Notes under the pieces: model-generated
What the model was told of the DNA's origin: nothing
Databases searched by the model: none
What the model saw: only the letters and a program-made list of their open reading frames with translations
In this document: piece by piece, positions 34,116 to 47,300 of the stretch
Layout of the letters: each line of letters opens with the position of its first letter
Numbering within the stretch: the stretch's first letter is position 1
Source: Procambarus clarkii
Taxonomy: Eukaryota; Arthropoda; Malacostraca; Decapoda; Cambaridae
Length of the DNA stretch: 64,000 nt
Direction of reading: 5' to 3'
NCBI RefSeq assembly: GCF_040958095.1
Contig: NC_091227.1
Coordinates: 13,761,262 to 13,825,261, forward strand
Position numbers and translations under genes: made by a program

Positions 34116-34818
34116 CACCTAGTTGTGTTTGCGGGGGTTGAGCTCTGACTCTTTGGTCCCGCCTCTCAACCGTCAACTGTGTTTGTGTGTGTACTCACCT
34201 AGTTGTACTCACCTAGTTGTGCTTGCGGGGGTTGAGCTCTGGCTCTTTGGTCCCGCCTCTCAACTGTCAATCAACAGGTGTACAGGTTCCTGAGCCTATT
34301 GGGCTCTATCATATCTACACTTGAAACTGTGTATGGAGTCAGCCTCCACCACATCACTTCCTAATGCATTCCATTTGTCAACCACTCTGACACTAAAAAA
34401 GTTATTTCTAATATCTCTGTGGCTCATTTGGGCACTCAGTTTCCACCTGTGTCCCCTAGTGCGTGTGCCCCTTGTGTTAAACAGCCTGTCTTTATCAACC
34501 CTGTCAATTCCCTTGAGGATCTTGAATGTGGTGATCATGTCCCCCCTAACTCTTCTGTCTTCCAACGAAGTGAGGTTTAATTCCCGTAGTCTCTCCTCGT
34601 AGCTCATACCTCTCAGCTCGGGTACTAGTCTGGTGGCAAACCTTTGAACCTTTTCCATTTTAGTCTTATCCTTGACTAGATATGGACTCCATGCTGGTGC
34701 CGCATACTCCAGGATTGGTCTGACATATGTGGTATATAATGTTCTGAAAGATTCCTTACACAAGTTTCTAAAGGCCGTTCTTATGTTAGCCAACCTGGCA
34801 TATGCTGCTGCTGCTATG

Positions 34819-34822
<4 letters not shown>
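34113..34822 (-). mobile_element. LINE L1x, 5'-truncated, RT C-terminus largely intact
   Basis: A minus-strand open frame of about 170 codons encodes RPILEYAAPAWSPYLVKDKT, GMSYEERLRELNLTSLEDRR and WNALGSDVVEADSIHSFKCR. This is the C-terminal domain of a CR1/L2-type ORF2 ending in a stop at 34296. The 3' UTR runs to 34192 and ends in TGAGTACA-type units; a second partial 3' end occupies 34113-34188. The left truncation joins a (GT)n array. Confidence 0.75.

Positions 34823-34889
<67 letters not shown>
34821..34889. repeat. (GT)n microsatellite at LINE truncation point
   Basis: About 34 GT units between the truncated LINE and a CTCACTTGGCC-type sequence. Confidence 0.95.
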
Positions 34890-34890
<1 letters not shown>

Positions 34891-35139
34891 ACTCACTTGG
34901 CCGAGCTTGACCTCCTGGACTAGCCTCATTAATTGGGTTAGCATCGTTGTCCGTAATTACTTAATGCAACATTACAGTCATTGTGATGAATGGTTATATA
35001 TGGCTCGTACCGAATCCATCAGCAATGTTTACATAACAACTTAACATATTTATGTGGAATCGATTAACGTGTGTGTGTTTACACGGCAAAATAATATATT
35101 ACCTTTGAATCTATATTTAAGAAAAGAAGCTGGACTTGG

Positions 35140-35303
35140 GCTGGACGATAGAGCGACGGTCTCGCTTCATGCAGGTCGGCGTTCAATCCCCGACCCGTCC
35201 AAGTGGTTGGGCACCATTCCTTTTCCCCCCGTCCCATCCCAAATCCTTATCCTAATCAATTCCAAGGGCTATGTAGTCGTAATGGATTGGCGCTTTCTCC
35301 TAA
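35140..35303 (+). mobile_element. SINE B, well preserved
   Basis: GGACGATAGAGCGACGGTCT (A-box region), GGCGTTCAATCCCCGACC (B box), CCAAGTGGTTGGGCACCATT, TCCCATCCCAAATCCTTATC, then ATGGATTGGCGCTTTCTCC. This is the reference copy used to recognise the family here. Confidence 0.7.
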
Positions 35304-35459
35304 CGTTTTTCTCCTTTCTTCCTTTCCTCATGTTGCAACATCTTCCTTATTTCTGCCACCGTCGATTGTAATTCTTCATCCCTTGTCTTACAATTTACAT
35401 ATAGGGGAAAACAAATGATTCGAGGAATAAGTCTTATTAAGAATTATTACTATGGTTCC

Positions 35460-36190
35460 AGGTGGAGAGCGACACCAGGGCACGAGCAAGCCAGGGGTAA
35501 CTTAAACAAATATTAGGGGCGACAATATATAATGCGGAGTGTTGATAGACAAGCAGACAGATGCCTCCAATGACGGAGATGCAGCATAAATCATCGTCGC
35601 TCAGCAGACTTGATGTTACTACTGCTGCTCAGCTTAGACTCGGTTACAAGTATCTCTGGGAATTCTCATTATCTGCCGATGTAGACCTGACCAAATGTTA
35701 ACTGTGTCAACAAAATTATTCGCACACCCTCCGTCACTATGTGATGGAGTGCGAAAAGATACGTGAATTCAGAGATCATTCTATAACAAATGTTCCAGCG
35801 ATGTGTAAATATTTCATTCAAAATGATCTACTACCAGAAACCTTAGCCAAATATCCCCTGTTTGCAAACTGTAGGTAGTAACTAAGTGACTGTAACCTAT
35901 CCACCGCTGCCCACTGGATGGGGGGTGGTGTGCAGGACAAACATATCAATTGTGACACTTGCTCTCCACATATGTCAGTTGCTTAATTTAGAAACTATAC
36001 TTTTGGTCGATCTAGAACCCATTGACGATGTGACGACATATATGTTGAATTTTGTAACTCATCACAATTGTAACTTGCTTAGCTAAATTGTGGGGTTCAG
36101 TCCCTGAGCCCATTATGTGCCTCTGTAACCCTTTCCACTATCGCCCACAAGATGGGTATGGGGTGCATAATAAATGAACTAAACTAACTA
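35460..36190 (+). mobile_element. LINE L3x 3' end with C-terminal Cys/His motif
   Basis: The plus strand reads, with frameshifts and stops, LRLGYKYLWEFSLSADVDL and HTLRHYVMECEKIREF, a Cys-Cys-His-Cys-like tail found at the C-terminus of many non-LTR ORF2 proteins. It ends at TAG near 35877. The 3' UTR runs to about 36185. Confidence 0.6.
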
Positions 36191-36540
36191 GGCTGGCAGC
36201 GCGATAGAGGTGAACGAAATGTTCTCGCGAAAACATGTTTTTAGATTCATTTAATCCATCGGCGATGAGACACAATCAGGCAAGAGTGTGGCAGTCGGGC
36301 AAGAGTTGGTGAGAAAGACTCAGAGAAGGAAGTTTCCAAGTTGAATGAGAATAGTTAAGCCCAGAAATAACAAATATGCTTTGTTCAATCACCACATTTC
36401 CGTGTTCATTCATCATTCTTCTCTCCCTTGTTGCATTCGTCTCCTTTAACAGCTTTTCGACCCCTTATATTTCTTTATCTTTATACATCCCCTCTCTTCC
36501 CTTTCGCCTCCTGCATCTTGTTTGTCTCTTTCTTCCCATT

Positions 36541-36545
36541 CTCTC

Positions 36546-36603
<58 letters not shown>
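36541..36603. repeat. (CT)n microsatellite
   Basis: About 31 CT units with one CCCT interruption. Confidence 0.95.
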
Positions 36604-36606
<3 letters not shown>

Positions 36607-37031
36607 CACACATTTCTTTATGTAAAGTTGCTCTCGTCTCGTAGGCTACTCTAATACGTCATATTTTTTACGGAGTCGACCAATGTGTTAAAAACGTGGT
36701 GTTAATACAAAAAAAATAATCAAAGCATCGTCATATTGGCGTTTTCTGTGTATCGACTTCGATAGGTTAAGTGGGTTGATTGGGTTCGTATGTTTCGTGA
36801 TAGGCTAAACCAATGCGTTTTTCGCTGATTGAAAACAGGCTGCTCCACGTGCCTCCTTAACTACTGTTCCAATTCTGTACCAAAATACAGCGAGTGAAAA
36901 CAGTCTCCGACAACAGTGTCAACAATAAGATCTTCAACGAATCCCAACTATGGAAGCTTGTGAAATGGGATGAAGCTTACAATGAGGTGAAAGCTTAACC
37001 CTTACACTGCGCATGCGTAGCGAGTGGCGAT

Positions 37032-37116
37032 TGGTTGCGGCAACCAGGAGGCCTGGTCGACGACCGGGCCGCGGGGACGCTAAGCCCCGGAAGCACCTCA
37101 AGGTAACCTCAAGATA
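37032..37116 (+). mobile_element. SINE A body fragment
   Basis: GGTTGCGGCAACCAGGAGGC, GTCGACGACCGGGCCGCGG and GCTAAGCCCCGGAAGCACC: the same block as 15376-15514, in opposite orientation. Confidence 0.6.
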
Positions 37117-37319
37117 AGGAGGGGGGTGGAGGGGGGGGGGAGAGATTGAATATTTAAGGTGAGGGGGAAGCGGGATAGATGAGGGGAATGAGTGCTTAAG
37201 AAGTGAATATAGAGAATGAAGGTAGGAGACGATAAAAAAGGTGGGTAGGGGTAACCCGGATGTTGGGGTTAGTAGTTTCTGGTAATTCTGGAGCGATTTG
37301 TTCATATTTCGTCACTTCC

Positions 37320-38550
37320 TCCCTGAATGATCTGTAGGAATGGCCTATTATATCATGCCTATTTATTTCGTGTTGACTCCACTAATATTTCTCTCACCCT
37401 GTACCATTAGGAAGCAGAAGTAACTCATATTTCTCATTTACAATTAAATGCTGCAGTTGTTCCCTGTTGCAAACTTCCTCAGTTATATGCAATTTGGTAA
37501 ATTGCCTCTCACGCTCTCTTGCTAAGGCAGCGTGGCAGCGTTAGTTGCATGAGGTATAACTTGCAATAAATGGAGCTGCTTGCAAAAATTTCCACGGCTA
37601 GAAGTCGCTATACTCGTATGGCTCTACTGTCAGGAGCGGGTTTACCTTCATCTCCCTTGTACTAACCCTTCCCGCCTGTGACTCAAAATATTCTTAGAAT
37701 CTGCCTCCATCTCCGAATGATCACAGCAATATTGGATGTTATTCACAGAGGACGTAGGTACCTGTCTAACCTTCGAATGTCGTAAACTGCTACGACCTCG
37801 TAATGCATTTCAGGTAGACATTTTCCATGTCGTAGCCTGTCACGACATCTTCGTACCCTTCAGATAGGCTCTTCACAGAGCCCTTACGGACGTCGTAAGT
37901 AGGCACGTAGCTCTTATATCTTGAAGAGGACGGCTTAATCTGTATTTACTAAATAGCTTACGAGTCATGAGGCGTTAGGAGGTCGTTCTCAACCCGAGAT
38001 CTTTATATCTATGAATGACCTCGAAGTGTCAATACATAAAATGTACTTAGCCTTCATGATCGTAGCAAGAGGCACAGTGAATACTGACACAAGTGATTTC
38101 CAGCATCTCACATCCATCACTGTCGTCCAGCATCCCCCAGCGTCTTGGTCGAATACATACATTCTATCAGTTTGCTATTAATCAACTTGATCCTGTTTAA
38201 GATGTTCTCTTTAATGCAATGTGTGTCTACAATTCTCGTTAATCATTGTCTAGCGCTTCAAATATGCTTGAAAGGAATGAAAGTAAATTTTAGGGCGAGA
38301 GAGAGAGTTGAAAATTGGGACTGTCTTCCACTACTTGGATGGTTTATTGAATATTCTAGACAGGAGCTGACTAAGTTCATCACATTCATTTTATAAGTTG
38401 GAAATTTCAGTATAATGAATTGTTTTCACTAAATAAATCTAATCAGCTTCGAGGAAATTCTCAAGCACCTATGTAATGAATACAGAAATAAAACACATTT
38501 AAGAAGTGAACATCTGTTTCTGAATATATATATGTACCTTGTACTTTTTT
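37320..38550. other. No gene seen
   Basis: Mixed-composition sequence with a few motif repeats built on CGTCGTA / TACGAC (about 37780-37920). No coding evidence. Confidence 0.35.
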
Positions 38551-38605
38551 TTTACTTTTATTTTTAGATACTGATAAAGACTTCAGAGTCTAGCAGTAAA
38601 ATGTG

Positions 38606-38607
<2 letters not shown>

Positions 38608-38695
<88 letters not shown>
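38608..38695. repeat. (GA)n microsatellite
   Basis: About 44 GA units. The left flank (38554-38607) is duplicated at 39448-39502. Confidence 0.95.
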
Positions 38696-38698
<3 letters not shown>

Positions 38699-38720
38699 TG
38701 TGTGTCTATCATATATCATG

Positions 38721-38832
38721 CAGGCGTTGAGCCACAATAACGTGGCTGTAGTACGTTGACCAGACCACACACTAGAAGATGAAGGGACGACGACGTTTCG
38801 GTCCGTCTTGGACCATTCTCAAGTCGATTGTC
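38721..38832. mobile_element. Fold-back family R1, single arm
   Basis: CAGGCGTTGAGCCACAATAA, GACCAGACCACACACTAGAA, GGGACGACGACGTTTCGGTC, then the CTCAAGTCGATTGTC end. Confidence 0.7.
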
Positions 38833-39498
38833 AATATCATATATCATGCTTCGTATACCAGCAAAGGTATTTTGTGATGCAACTTTTGCGTCTGTTGCTT
38901 ATGTTGACGATTCTAATATTTCCAAGTGCTGCCCAAACTTGCCTGAAAGTTATTTACCATATCAGAACAAAAAAAGTTGAGATATATCTTGTCCTCAGAT
39001 TCCAGTTCCTTGTTCGATTTATTCAATTGTCCCATTGTCCTTGTCCTTGTCAAGTGCTGTATAAGCATACTTAGTGTTTTAACCTCATAATTACCTCATA
39101 ATTATTGACTAAACTTATTTAAGTCAAGAATGTTTTAAGTAACATTTTGTAGACCTTTTTAATCTACGTATCATAGCTGTGGATTTATTGAGCATATTTT
39201 ACGTAATAAACTGTAGAATTAAAGCTATTTATTCTTCTACTGTTGCCTTCCACAAATGTTTCAATCCCCCATGTCAGGTGTAATGGGGCTGATGATTCAC
39301 TATTCGCGCCTGCCTCAAAAACGGCGTAATTTGGGCTTTGCAATTAATGATATTGTTTACTATATTTCGCCCAGTTGAAAACGTAAACAAAGTTTTAATT
39401 TTTACGAATGAACTATTATTTGACGACTCGAAATAATTTATTCCTTTCTTTTATTTTTAGATACTGATAAAGACTTCAGAGTTTAGCAGTAAAATATG

Positions 39499-39885
<387 letters not shown>

Positions 39886-40584
39886 CAGACAGAGCACGAG
39901 ACAGTAGACAGGCAGAGAGGGGTGGAGGGGGAGTTTTTTTATTTCTTTAAAAGAAGCTTTGTTCACTGCACTAAACACCTTTGCGACAGTCAGCCGCATG
40001 ACAAAGAAAGTCACCTATAACGGTGTGTTATTTCGTATCCACATCGGCACTCCAGAGTGTGTTGAAGTTTGTTGAGGAATCTCCTCCCATCGGGACGCAC
40101 CGCTAGGGAAAAAACATCAGGGGAAAATTTATAATAAATTTAGCAGTTTACCGGATAACTAATACAACAAGAGGAAGAGCTCGAGATGTTGCTGCTTGAA
40201 TAATAAATGTTGCAATTGCTAGTCACTATTGAAACTTAACAATCACCCAGTTATGATTATGTTGAATCATAACATCACCAAACCTTCTTTAAGACTCAAA
40301 CTCCCTCGTAACTACCATCCAAGTGGTTGGGCACCATTCCTTCCCATAACACTAAACATTAAATCAACAATCACAATCGAACTTTATTCAGTGTTATTTT
40401 TGTGATAATGAAATATGCAAAATATATATTTTTGTCCGTTCATTCCTGATCCTGTACATTCATACTGACTTAGTACACCTTTTAATTACCTAACCATATG
40501 TAAAACCTGAAATCACGCACGCATACATTCTCCAATGACCTCCATATCTGTAAAATTCTAAATTGTAATTACCAATACTGACCT

Positions 40585-40770
40585 CAAACGCGTTTGGAGG
40601 GCTGCAACAGAAGCCAGACACCAAATGAGAAACATTGATTTCTTTGATGCTCGTAGAGTCCGATTAAACCGGAGTAGGAACGCCACTCAAATAAAGGAAC
40701 CTAAATTGTGCAGCTGTCTCCCAAATGCAGTAAAATGCTGAAGGACTTTGAACCAATTTAAAGAGAAATG
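40585..40770 (+). mobile_element. LINE RT C-terminal fragment
   Basis: The plus strand encodes IDFFDARRVRLNRSRNATQ, then a KLCSCLPNAVK-like stretch, and RTLNQFKEK. This resembles the last part of non-LTR ORF2. Confidence 0.45.
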
Positions 40771-40789
40771 AAGGAGGGCCGCGTGGTAG

Positions 40790-40985
40790 CGGTCATGTGG
40801 TCGGGCGGGCGAGCGGTCATGTGGTCGGGCGGGCGAGCGGTCATGTGGTCGGGCGGGCGGGCGGTCATGCGGTCGGGCGGGCGAGCGGTGATGTGGTCGG
40901 GCGGGCGAGCGTTTATGTGGTCGGGCGGGCGGGCGGTCATGCGGTCGGGCGGGCGGGCGGTCATGTGGCCGAGCACGCCAGTGAA
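40790..40985. repeat. GC-rich 24-bp minisatellite
   Basis: Eight copies of CGGTCATGTGGTCGGGCGGG plus CGAG. The 24-bp period keeps several frames open on both strands. Confidence 0.9.
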
Positions 40986-41350
40986 CATGTTCTCAGCGAG
41001 GAAGAAATTCAGACAAACAGACCAAGTTAGAAAATTTAGAAAGGCCAGGAAAAAATATTATCAGGATAACGATTGGTTATCAAAAAAGATATATATATGA
41101 TACTAAGAGGGAAAAAAAGATTACCATCTCTCTGGCATTTGGTCCTTTCAGACGGGATCCCCAAATTATCCCAATATCTAAAGATCTTTCTTCCCCAGAA
41201 TTAAGTACAAAGAATCTCTTATGCTCAATTGGTTTTCGATCGCTTTCCTTTGTGCGGAGTCAAGATGCCTCATTTAATCTGTCACCTAAAGCTACTGAAT
41301 AACTTCAATCAATATTCAATTATTATATAGCCTTACGTTTATTGATTCCG

Positions 41351-41359
41351 GATTTAAAG

Positions 41360-41433
<74 letters not shown>
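41351..41433. repeat. (TA)n microsatellite
   Basis: About 40 uninterrupted units. Confidence 0.95.
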
Positions 41434-41437
<4 letters not shown>

Positions 41438-42129
41438 TTTAGGCGCAAAATTGGAAATATACACACACATACACAAATAATAACACATGCACATGGTACT
41501 AAATAATTTAAACGATGCCAGTATCTAACTCATGACCTAAATGCAAACATAACTACTGGGTCGTAACTATCGCCCACTTGCGACATTTTCGGCTACATGG
41601 AAAACCCTTTGAAATTCCCTGACCAAACTGCATCGTATCCTGTCCTTTCAGAGAGGTAAATTCTCCGTTAACAGTTAACTCTTTGGTTTATCTCGCTGGT
41701 AAATAGCATATGAATCAACTATAAGAACATTAACATCGTGGTTTAATTCAGGTTTAGTTACAGTTTGTAAACCCACAGGAGAGGATGTGGATACAAGCAG
41801 GTGACGTTGACCAAACAATGGAATTAAAATGATAAAATAAATAACATGAACATAATTAATGGTCAGAGTGAAAATATAACTCAGAGTGCCACATTAAACA
41901 ATGCCAAATTCAGCCCTAACAATTATTTATAATTTTACGCTGAATGTTATCATAAAGCACATGTACCAGAATATTATTAACCTGAATGGTTTATATAATT
42001 AGCGAAGAAGATATCAAATGACACATTTAGTTGGCAAAATTACATACCACAAAAATACACGATAGCCCAAACTGTGAATGCAATAATTATATTCTTTATA
42101 GCAAGTATTGTAAATTACACCAGGCAAGG

Positions 42130-42340
42130 TCACACAATCTTTAATGCGCCTGACAATCCACAAAGAAGTAGTCTCCATAGAAGATCAACGCAGTTTTACA
42201 CTCAACTAGATTATCATCTGAGGCGTCCGGACCAGTAACACGGAATTTATAGCTACAGGGACAATAGGGGCTAGACATAGCCGAAGTCCTTCACATCAAA
42301 CACTCTCATCCAATTATCAACAACAGCTTTCAATTACGTA
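42130..42340 (+). mobile_element. Penelope-like or LINE 3' coding fragment
   Basis: AATGCGCCTGACAATCCACA and AGACATAGCCGAAGTCCTTC align with 57570-57735. The frame gives an Ile-Ala/Val-Glu-(A/V)-Leu-His-Ile-Lys motif, as at the end of GIY-YIG-type retroelement endonucleases. Family assignment is tentative. Confidence 0.4.
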
Positions 42341-42349
42341 CGCTGAACC

Positions 42350-44030
42350 ATTTACAAAAACACAAAATTGCCAGTTTACACCATATCTGTCCCAGCCGAC
42401 CAACGAAAGTCAGACAGACAGATAGAAGCAGACAGAGCAGCAATACTGCTGTCCACGTTCACAACGAGTCTGCAGAAGGGCTTCAGTGTACCCTAAAATC
42501 ATCATGACAAGAGCAGGCCGAATGTTGCGTTTCTTGATCAGCTTCCAAGATTCAAGGCCGAGGGCTTCCAGGACCTGGACAAGTGTGTTCAAATCAACTG
42601 GTCAGCGAGCTGAGCAATGGAGATGGGATAGACACAGCTGTTGAAACATTTGGAAATATTTCTTTTCTTACTTTGTTTTCTCTCGCTGCTGTTTGCTTTT
42701 TAGCATGCGCAAATGCACGACATTTTTTGCTCGGACACAGTTTACATTGTTTTCAACTGATCACTAATATCGCGTTCCCAGAATGAAGAACCTAATGAAA
42801 TCAAACGAATTGCATTTACTTAAATCTGCCTTGAAGCAGTCATTGCCTTGTATGTTTTCATTCTTGTGATTACTTAATTCCGTTACAATAATTACAAATT
42901 TAATTAATTTATTAAAAAATTTTAATTATTTTTTTGTGTCCTCTTAATGTTCATTTTTTGTATAAAATCAGATATGTAACTGTATAACCTTGCATAATAA
43001 AGTGTACACCATAAAAAAGGGGGGTGGTAGAAGAAGCAAACACACTTACGTATTCAGAGTTAAATGGCAAGTTTTTCCCCTGAATGCTCTGTGTTCCCTT
43101 CTCTGACGCTGTGGGTCCCTATAATTGCACCAGAGGTGGTACCCCCCTATAATTAAAAATATATTTCCCTGAATCAGTGGTTCTCAGGGCCCCCAGGACA
43201 CACACACCTTGCGATACCAGGTTTCATCAGAGTACATTCTTTCCTAGTTTGGAGTTCTTTCCCCTGACTGACATTCCTCCACAATTCCTACACCTGGGTA
43301 AAATCCCTCCACTTAAATTTTAAATACCTCCCTGGGAAGCCAAGTCTCTTCCCTTTGAGAATCATTCCTCTTAATGCAAAAGTTCTTAATAATGGCATTT
43401 CATAATGAATCTATTGCGTCCAGTGGCATTCTGGAAAATTTAATCCTCGATCCACATTTCTTTACCGAACATAACTATGGCCAATATTGCTTTATAGAAT
43501 AGAATTATTGCAATAATTGCTTTCCAAAACCTGAATGCAGACCATTCCTGTTGTTTAACAATGTGTTAAAACCTTAACTATAGCATGCTATGCCACTGAT
43601 ATAATTTATTTAAGCATAAAATGAGGTGAATAATTTGTGGACACTGAATATATAATGAACTTCGACTTTGTAGGTAATGATTTGTGGGTAGTGACCTACC
43701 CCAACATTTTTTTGTGGGTTAGATCTGTGGGTAATGACCTCTGAACGTGATAAACAGCCGTTGACCATCGACCTGTTAGTTGTGACCTCTGATACATGTA
43801 GTCAGACCTATCGCCTGGAATTACAGACTTTAATCTTAGACACTAGGTATATCGTACGACCTTTTACTGCTGACACTTCACCTAAAACCACTGATTACTG
43901 ATTTTTTGTATCTAGAACCTCTGATCTATACAATGGGTTTGACTTACACTTATTGCAAGAATGTACCATTTAATCATCAAAATAATGTGCTTTCACAACC
44001 CAATGTACCTTCTTGTAAGCGTATCACTAA
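42350..44030. other. No gene seen; one dispersed repeat
   Basis: Mostly unique AT-rich DNA. 43060-43160 contains GGTGGTACCCCCCTATAATT and TGCACCAGAGGTGGTAC, the inverse of the repeat seen at 3065 and 61423. Short open frames at 42410-42786 show no domain. Confidence 0.35.
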
Positions 44031-44035
44031 TTAAA

Positions 44036-44039
44036 TAAG

Positions 44040-44078
<39 letters not shown>

Positions 44079-44080
44079 AT
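44036..44080. repeat. (AAAT)n microsatellite
   Basis: About 11 tetranucleotide units. Confidence 0.95.
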
Positions 44081-45027
44081 TAGGACCAATAAACAGTGGT
44101 TTCCAGTTCCCAATTTTTATCCACCAAGTATTTTTTCTCTTGGATCTTCAATCTCGTCTCTCTACGTTCTGTGTAATTTAAACAAATATTATGTTTGCAT
44201 ATTTTATGTATACTATTTATTGTGGGAAGTCGGGTTAATGTAATGTTTTGAATGAGAATGTTTCACCATATAAAGAGAGATTCAATTTATACTGAATAAA
44301 CGAAACTGTTTAAAAAATGAATATAAAGTGCTTAACAAATGAAAATGTTTAAAAAAAAAAGAACCCCATTCAGGTGAGGATGAATGAAGATCTCTCTTGC
44401 TACTGTACATTATCATATTCCTTATTCTTGTACACTTTATGCATGTTTGTGTCTCTTACTTATTCTATATATCGGTCACTCATTTTCTAGCTCTTTCATT
44501 TTTCTCGCTGTCCCAATTCCCTCTCAGTTCTCTCTGAACCCTTCTCAATTCTCTCTATGGTCCCCTCTCAATTCTCTCCCCTCTCAATTCTCTCTCCAAT
44601 ACGATAACAGGTTCCAAACCATCCCGTGCCTGCAGCTCGCTGGCAGAAATTAACCGGGTAAAGGACTATTGGATTAGAGTTGACGGTGTAGTAGCGGAGT
44701 GTTCGGGCTGATTGGTAGAAGCAATCCCAACTCTGACTGGCTCCGGAACTTGGAAAGTGCCTGGTAATCTATCGCCTGCAGGACACGTCACCAAGCAACG
44801 GGAAGAACTGAAGAGTCGACGAAGTTAAGTCCAGTCACTGTGAGTCCACTGGACAGAAACACAATTAGATTATGTCCTGACAATGGGGTCTTTGATTTTA
44901 TTTCAGTGGCGAATCATTTTCGAACACCTTGTGGAAATTAAAAATAAAGTTCGAAGCCTAGTCAGCTTAAACACACATACACACACACACACAAACACTA
45001 TATATCGTGTGTATAGATACAGGGGGG

Positions 45028-45213
45028 GCTGGCTGGCTGAATAGACAGCGCTCTAGACTCATGGACCTAAGGATCAGGATTCGATATCAGCAGCCGGCGG
45101 AAAAACAAATGGGCAGAGTTTCCTTCACCCGGATGCTCCTGTTACCTAGCAGTAAATAGGTACCTGGGAGCTAGACAGCTGCTTCGGGCTGCTTCCTGGG
45201 GTGGGAAGGGGTG
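45028..45213 (+). mobile_element. SINE A copy
   Basis: GGCTGGCTGAATAGACAGCG, a degraded B box (GGATTCGATATCAGC), GGGCAGAGTTTCCTTCACCC, GTTACCTAGCAGTAAATAGG, then GCTTCCTGGGGTGGG. Confidence 0.7.
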
Positions 45214-45234
45214 AAAAAATAGTTGCTAGCTAGT

Positions 45235-45317
45235 AACAGTTGATTGATTGATTGCCAGTTGAGAGGCGGGCCGAAAGAGCAGAGTTCAACCCCCGCAAGC
45301 ACAACTAGGTGAATACA
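45235..45317 (+). mobile_element. LINE L1x 3'-terminal fragment
   Basis: CCAGTTGAGAGGCGGGCCGA and CCCCCGCAAGCACAACTAGG, ending GTGAATACACACAAG and running into (CA)n. Confidence 0.65.
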
Positions 45318-45321
45318 CACA

Positions 45322-45390
<69 letters not shown>
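45318..45390. repeat. (CA)n microsatellite
   Basis: About 35 CA units growing directly from the LINE terminus. Confidence 0.95.
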
Positions 45391-45393
<3 letters not shown>

Positions 45394-45752
45394 GACCTTG
45401 ATTAGATTAATATATAAAAGAAATCAACGCTAACTGGATCAATGTATGAAAAGGAAGAATACATTGATTGAATCAAAGTACAAAAAGAGCCATACACTGG
45501 ATCAATGCATATAAAGAAAACATACGCCGATTTGGTCTTTATTTGTAAAAATAACAAAGCATATATACAAAGATACAATCAAGCAACACACAAGATGCAC
45601 AGAAGAACACAATGAAAGCAGCAAGCAAACAAACACTTAAGCACAACATTCTTTTCAGTACACACTAATTGGTTCACAGAGATTCTTTCACCCCCAAGTT
45701 TTGTGAAGGTTTTGGCAAGTGACGTTACTACTGACTCGCCATGTGTGTCTGG

Positions 45753-46790
45753 CCCCAGCAACACCCTGGCCCCAGCAACACCCTGGCCCCAGCAACACCC
45801 TGGCCCCAGCAACACCCTGGCCCCAGCAACACCCTGGCCCCAGCAACACCCCTGGCCCCAGCAACACCTTGGCCCCGGCAACACCCTGGCCCCGGCAACA
45901 CCTTGGCCCCGGCAACACCCTGGCCCCAGCAACACCCTGGCCCCAGCAACACCCCTGGCCCCAGCAACACCCCTGGCCCCAGCAACACCCCTGGCCCCAG
46001 CAACACCCCTGGCCCCAGCAACACCCTGGCCCCAGCAACACCCTGGGCCCCAGCAACACCCTGGGCCCCAGCAACACCCTGGCCCCCAGCAACACCCTGG
46101 CCCCCAGCAACACCCTGGCCCCAGCAACACCCCTGGCCCCAGCAACACCCCTGGCCCCAGCAACACCCCTGGCCCCAGCAACACCCCTGGCCCCAGCAAC
46201 ACCCTGGCCCCAGCAACACCCTGGGCCCCAGCAACACCCTGGGCCCCAGCAACACCCTGGCCCCCAGCAACACCCTGGCCCCCAGCAACACCCTGGCCCC
46301 AGCAACACCCCTGGCCCCAGCAACACCCCTGGCCCCAGCAACACCCCTGGCCCCAGCAACACCCCTGATCCCAGCAACACCCTGGCCCCAGCAACACCCC
46401 TGGCCCCAGCAACACCCTGGCCCCCAGTAACACCCTGGCCCCAGCAACACCCTGGCCCCAGCAACACACTGGCCCCAGCAACACCCTGGGCCCCAGATAC
46501 ACCCTGGCCCCAGCAACACCCTGGCCCCAGCAACACCCTGGCCCCAGCAACACCCTGGCCCCAGCAATACCCTGGGCCCCAGATACACCCTGGCCCCAGC
46601 AACACCCTGGCCCCAGCAACACCCTGGCCCCAGCAACACCTTGGCCCCAGCAACACCCTGGCCCCAGCAACACCCTGGCCCCCAGTAACACCCTGGGCCC
46701 CAGCAACACCCTGGGCCCCAGCAACACCCTGGGCCCCAGCAACACCCTGGGCCCCAGCAACACCCTGGCCCCAGCAACACCCTGGGCCAC
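45753..46790. repeat. 1-kb GC-rich minisatellite, 17/18-bp unit
   Basis: About 60 copies of GGCCCCAGCAACACCCT, mixed with 18-bp versions that add a C or G. Because lengths alternate, all six frames stay open for hundreds of codons; these are not genes. Higher-order blocks are visible: the segment from about 45950 to 46120 recurs at about 46130-46310. Confidence 0.95.
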
Positions 46791-46999
46791 CCTCCCACCA
46801 CTCCACCTTCTTCATGTCCATCATATGCGTGTTAAAATATTCAAAATTGATAAAGTAGCCGGTTTTTAATATTTCCCCCATGGAGCCCACCCAACACAGC
46901 AATATCCATCAAGTGGAATCCCCAAAATATCCCTCGCTGCGAGCCCTAATAAAACTGTACTGAATATCTTGCTTTTGCAAGAGCTCTTGCTGGAGTGTG

Positions 47000-47300
47000 T
47001 AAACAAGAAGACACGGCAGCAGCTGGGGGTTATGTTATGGGCCTGGCGCCACTACGGGTTAGTAAACACGATAAACAGGAACCCTGGGTTCGAACCCTAG
47101 GGTGATACAACGAGGGTTTGTGCAACGGACGGACATTTCGGGCTGATTGAGAGGCTGCCTGAGACTGACTCGCACGGCTGGTTAGGGACAAGCTGGGCGC
47201 TGGTAAGCGAGCTGGATTACCTGGTCGAACGATGCGGATGAAGGCTGTGAAGAACCCAACGATGACAGACTGGCATCTCTTATCACCCTCGGCTCTCACT
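47000..47300. other. Possible tRNA-like repeat; no gene
   Basis: CCTGGGTTCGAACCCTAGGG (47080-47102) is a B-box-like palindrome. The rest resembles no known family here. Two or three TTAGG units occur at 47337-47352. Confidence 0.3.

Noticed and set aside
45579-46902. Open frames of up to about 400 codons on both strands
   Set aside because: They lie in the GC-rich 17/18-bp minisatellite; all frames are open and no unique coding sequence flanks it.
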